The notes below the pieces were generated by a model. The model searched no databases. It saw only the letters and a program-made list of their open reading frames with translations, and had not been told where the DNA came from. A stretch of DNA of 16,588 bases from an uncultured Eggerthellaceae bacterium (GTDB lineage Bacteria > Actinomycetota > Coriobacteriia > Coriobacteriales > Eggerthellaceae), in assembly GCA_947565915.1 (NCBI GenBank), contig CANOHY010000037.1, positions 1-16,588 on the forward strand, written 5' to 3'. The first letter of the stretch is position 1. Each line of letters opens with the position of its first letter. A program made the position numbers and the translations under genes. Positions 15,504 through 16,588 of the stretch are shown piece after piece.

Positions 15504-15507
15504 ACCC

Positions 15508-16422
15508 ATGGCCCCACAGAGCATGAAACCGGCAGCCGAGGTTGTCTCGACTGCCTATGAGAACAAGGTGATTGCCCAGCTTTCCATCGTCGGCATAGTC
15601 GGCAACATACTCTTGTCCGCTTTCAAGTTCTTCGCTGGCATCTTCGGAGCATCGAGTGCCCTGGTCTCTGATGGCGTGCATTCTCTCTCGGACGTATTCG
15701 CCACGCTCATCGCCCTCATAGGAACGAAGCTCGGACGCCGCGGGGCCGATTCGGAGCATCCCTACGGGCACGAGCGCTTCGAATGCGTTGCTTCCCTCGT
15801 ACTGGGGCTCATCTTGTTCGCAACGGCGCTGGGAATCGGCTGGTCGGCCATCCAGGTAATCGTGTCGGGCAGCTATGAATATGCCGAGACGCCCCAGATG
15901 ATCGCACTGATTGCCGCCGTCACTTCCATCGTGGTCAAGGAAGCCATGTTCTGGTACACGCGCCACTATGCGCTCAAGATCGGGTCGAGTGCCTTCATGG
16001 CCGATGCCTGGCATCACCGTTCGGATGCCATCTCGTCTGTTGGGGCGTTGGTGGGCGTAGGTGCCAGCATGCTGGGCTTTCCCATCATGGATAGCATTGC
16101 CAGCATCGCCATAGCCCTGCTCATCATAAAGGTGGCCTTCGACATAGTCCAAGATGCGCTCTCGAAGATGGTCGACAGCTCCGCAACACCCGAATTCGAA
16201 GAATCGCTGCGCAGCGTCGTGAGCGACATCTCAGGCGTGGTGAGAGTCGATTCCCTCACCACGCGCCAATTCGGCAATAAGGTATATGTTGATTTGGAGA
16301 TTGCCGTCAACGGCGATTCTCCCCTGCGCGAAGCTCACGACATTGCCGAATCCACCGAGCATCAGCTTGAGCGGGAGTTTCCCTCCATCAAGCATGTCAT
16401 GGTGCACGTAAACCCTGCTTGA
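15508..16422 (+). CDS. Cation diffusion facilitator (CDF) family metal exporter
   Basis: This 304-residue protein is normal CDF length, with six predicted membrane segments from about residue 22 to 215 and a cytoplasmic C-terminal domain (about 220-304) ending HVMVHVNPA, the family's ferredoxin-like fold. The metal site is visible as HxxxD in segment 2 (H58/D62 in SDGVHSLSD) and HxxxD in segment 5 (H169/D173 in WHHRSD), with Asp55 nearby. A His/Asp site is compatible with Zn, Mn, Fe or Co export by proton antiport; the metal cannot be fixed from the motif. The ATG at 15508 comes 4 bases after the previous stop, with GAAGGCGAG upstream inside that gene, so the two are co-translated. Upstream in-frame codons lie inside the previous gene and are not membrane-like. 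A second ATG at 15523 is possible. Confidence 0.9.
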   Translation: MAPQSMKPAAEVVSTAYENKVIAQLSIVGIVGNILLSAFKFFAGIFGASSALVSDGVHSLSDVFATLIALIGTKLGRRGADSEHPYGHERFECVASLVLGLILFATALGIGWSAIQVIVSGSYEYAETPQMIALIAAVTSIVVKEAMFWYTRHYALKIGSSAFMADAWHHRSDAISSVGALVGVGASMLGFPIMDSIASIAIALLIIKVAFDIVQDALSKMVDSSATPEFEESLRSVVSDISGVVRVDSLTTRQFGNKVYVDLEIAVNGDSPLREAHDIAESTEHQLEREFPSIKHVMVHVNPA

Positions 16423-16423
16423 T

Positions 16424-16557
16424 CGCAATCATTGCCCCTCAAGACGCTCGGAAAATGGGGTATCATAGCCACGCATCATATCGGGTGGAGTGCAAATACG
16501 AATGTAATCGAGGGCTGAAGCAACATGCCCTCGTTTGTTCGTATGCGCATGATTGCG
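16424..16557 (+). promoter_or_regulatory. Leader with nested inverted repeats before the final gene
   Basis: Between the CDF stop and the last ATG lie three nested complementary pairs: CGCAATCAT (16424-16432) with ATGATTGCG (16549-16557), ATACGAA (16496-16502) with TTCGTAT (16538-16544), and CGAGGGC (16509-16515) with GCCCTCG (16527-16533). The innermost is followed by GTTTGTT, a weak T-run, so it might stop CDF transcription or act as an attenuator. A -10-like TATCAT sits at 16461-16466. I recognise no known riboswitch. Confidence 0.4.
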
Positions 16558-16570
16558 GAGTGAATCGTAG

Positions 16571-16588
16571 ATGGATACTGTCCTTGCG
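16571..16588 (+). CDS. Start of a gene cut by the window end
   Basis: An ATG at 16571 opens MDTVLA and runs off the window. CGGAG lies 10 bases upstream as a possible Shine-Dalgarno sequence, and a structured leader with a -10-like box precedes it. Six residues are too few to name a product; the start itself is only plausible. Confidence 0.4.

Noticed and set aside
15274..15507. Upstream extension of the CDF frame
   Set aside because: It overlaps the end of the synthetase-like gene out of frame and is Ser/Arg/Pro-rich. The CDF family begins near 15508.

Overview
The window (about 16.6 kb, moderately GC-rich) reads as chromosomal DNA of an anaerobic actinobacterium, most likely a gut-type member of the Eggerthellaceae/Coriobacteriia. 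This is inferred from gene content and protein style (a molybdopterin enzyme pair for polyphenols with a dedicated MFS carrier, BspA-type leucine-rich repeats, tight Shine-Dalgarno-led genes), not from a marker gene. No rRNA, tRNA, insertion sequence or CRISPR array was found.

Region 1 (1-5120, + strand) is a polyphenol module. An MFS carrier is preceded by a hairpin-containing leader and closed by a strong intrinsic terminator. A separate -10-like element then leads into a two-gene operon for a cytoplasmic molybdopterin enzyme of the pyrogallol-phloroglucinol transhydroxylase type: an AthL-like large subunit without its own N-terminal Fe-S cluster, and an AthS-like small subunit with ferredoxin motifs and a C-terminal beta-sandwich. 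A terminator closes it. The likely job is uptake and transhydroxylation or dehydroxylation of a pyrogallol- or catechol-type aromatic.

Region 2 (5174-10854, - strand) is the most unusual part: a three-gene operon read right to left. It encodes a cytoplasmic BspA-type leucine-rich-repeat protein, a DUF2201-type protein (degenerate zincin-like N-domain, long acidic linker, C-terminal VWA domain with intact MIDAS), and a MoxR-type AAA+ ATPase fused in frame to a class I SAM-dependent methyltransferase. The first two genes overlap by ATGA and the third follows after about 30 bases. MoxR plus VWA is a known chaperone-like pairing; the LRR partner and the methyltransferase fusion make this the best candidate for an undescribed system.

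Region 3 (11055-13757) has two convergent MFS genes, a Bcr/CflA-type drug exporter (+) and a GPH-like carrier (-). Between them lies a 120-base GC-rich, highly self-complementary non-coding element.

Region 4 (13890-16588, + strand) has an asparagine-synthetase-like protein that lacks the glutaminase Cys but keeps the ATP-pyrophosphatase site, followed 4 bases later by a CDF metal exporter. A leader with nested inverted repeats then leads into a gene cut by the window end.
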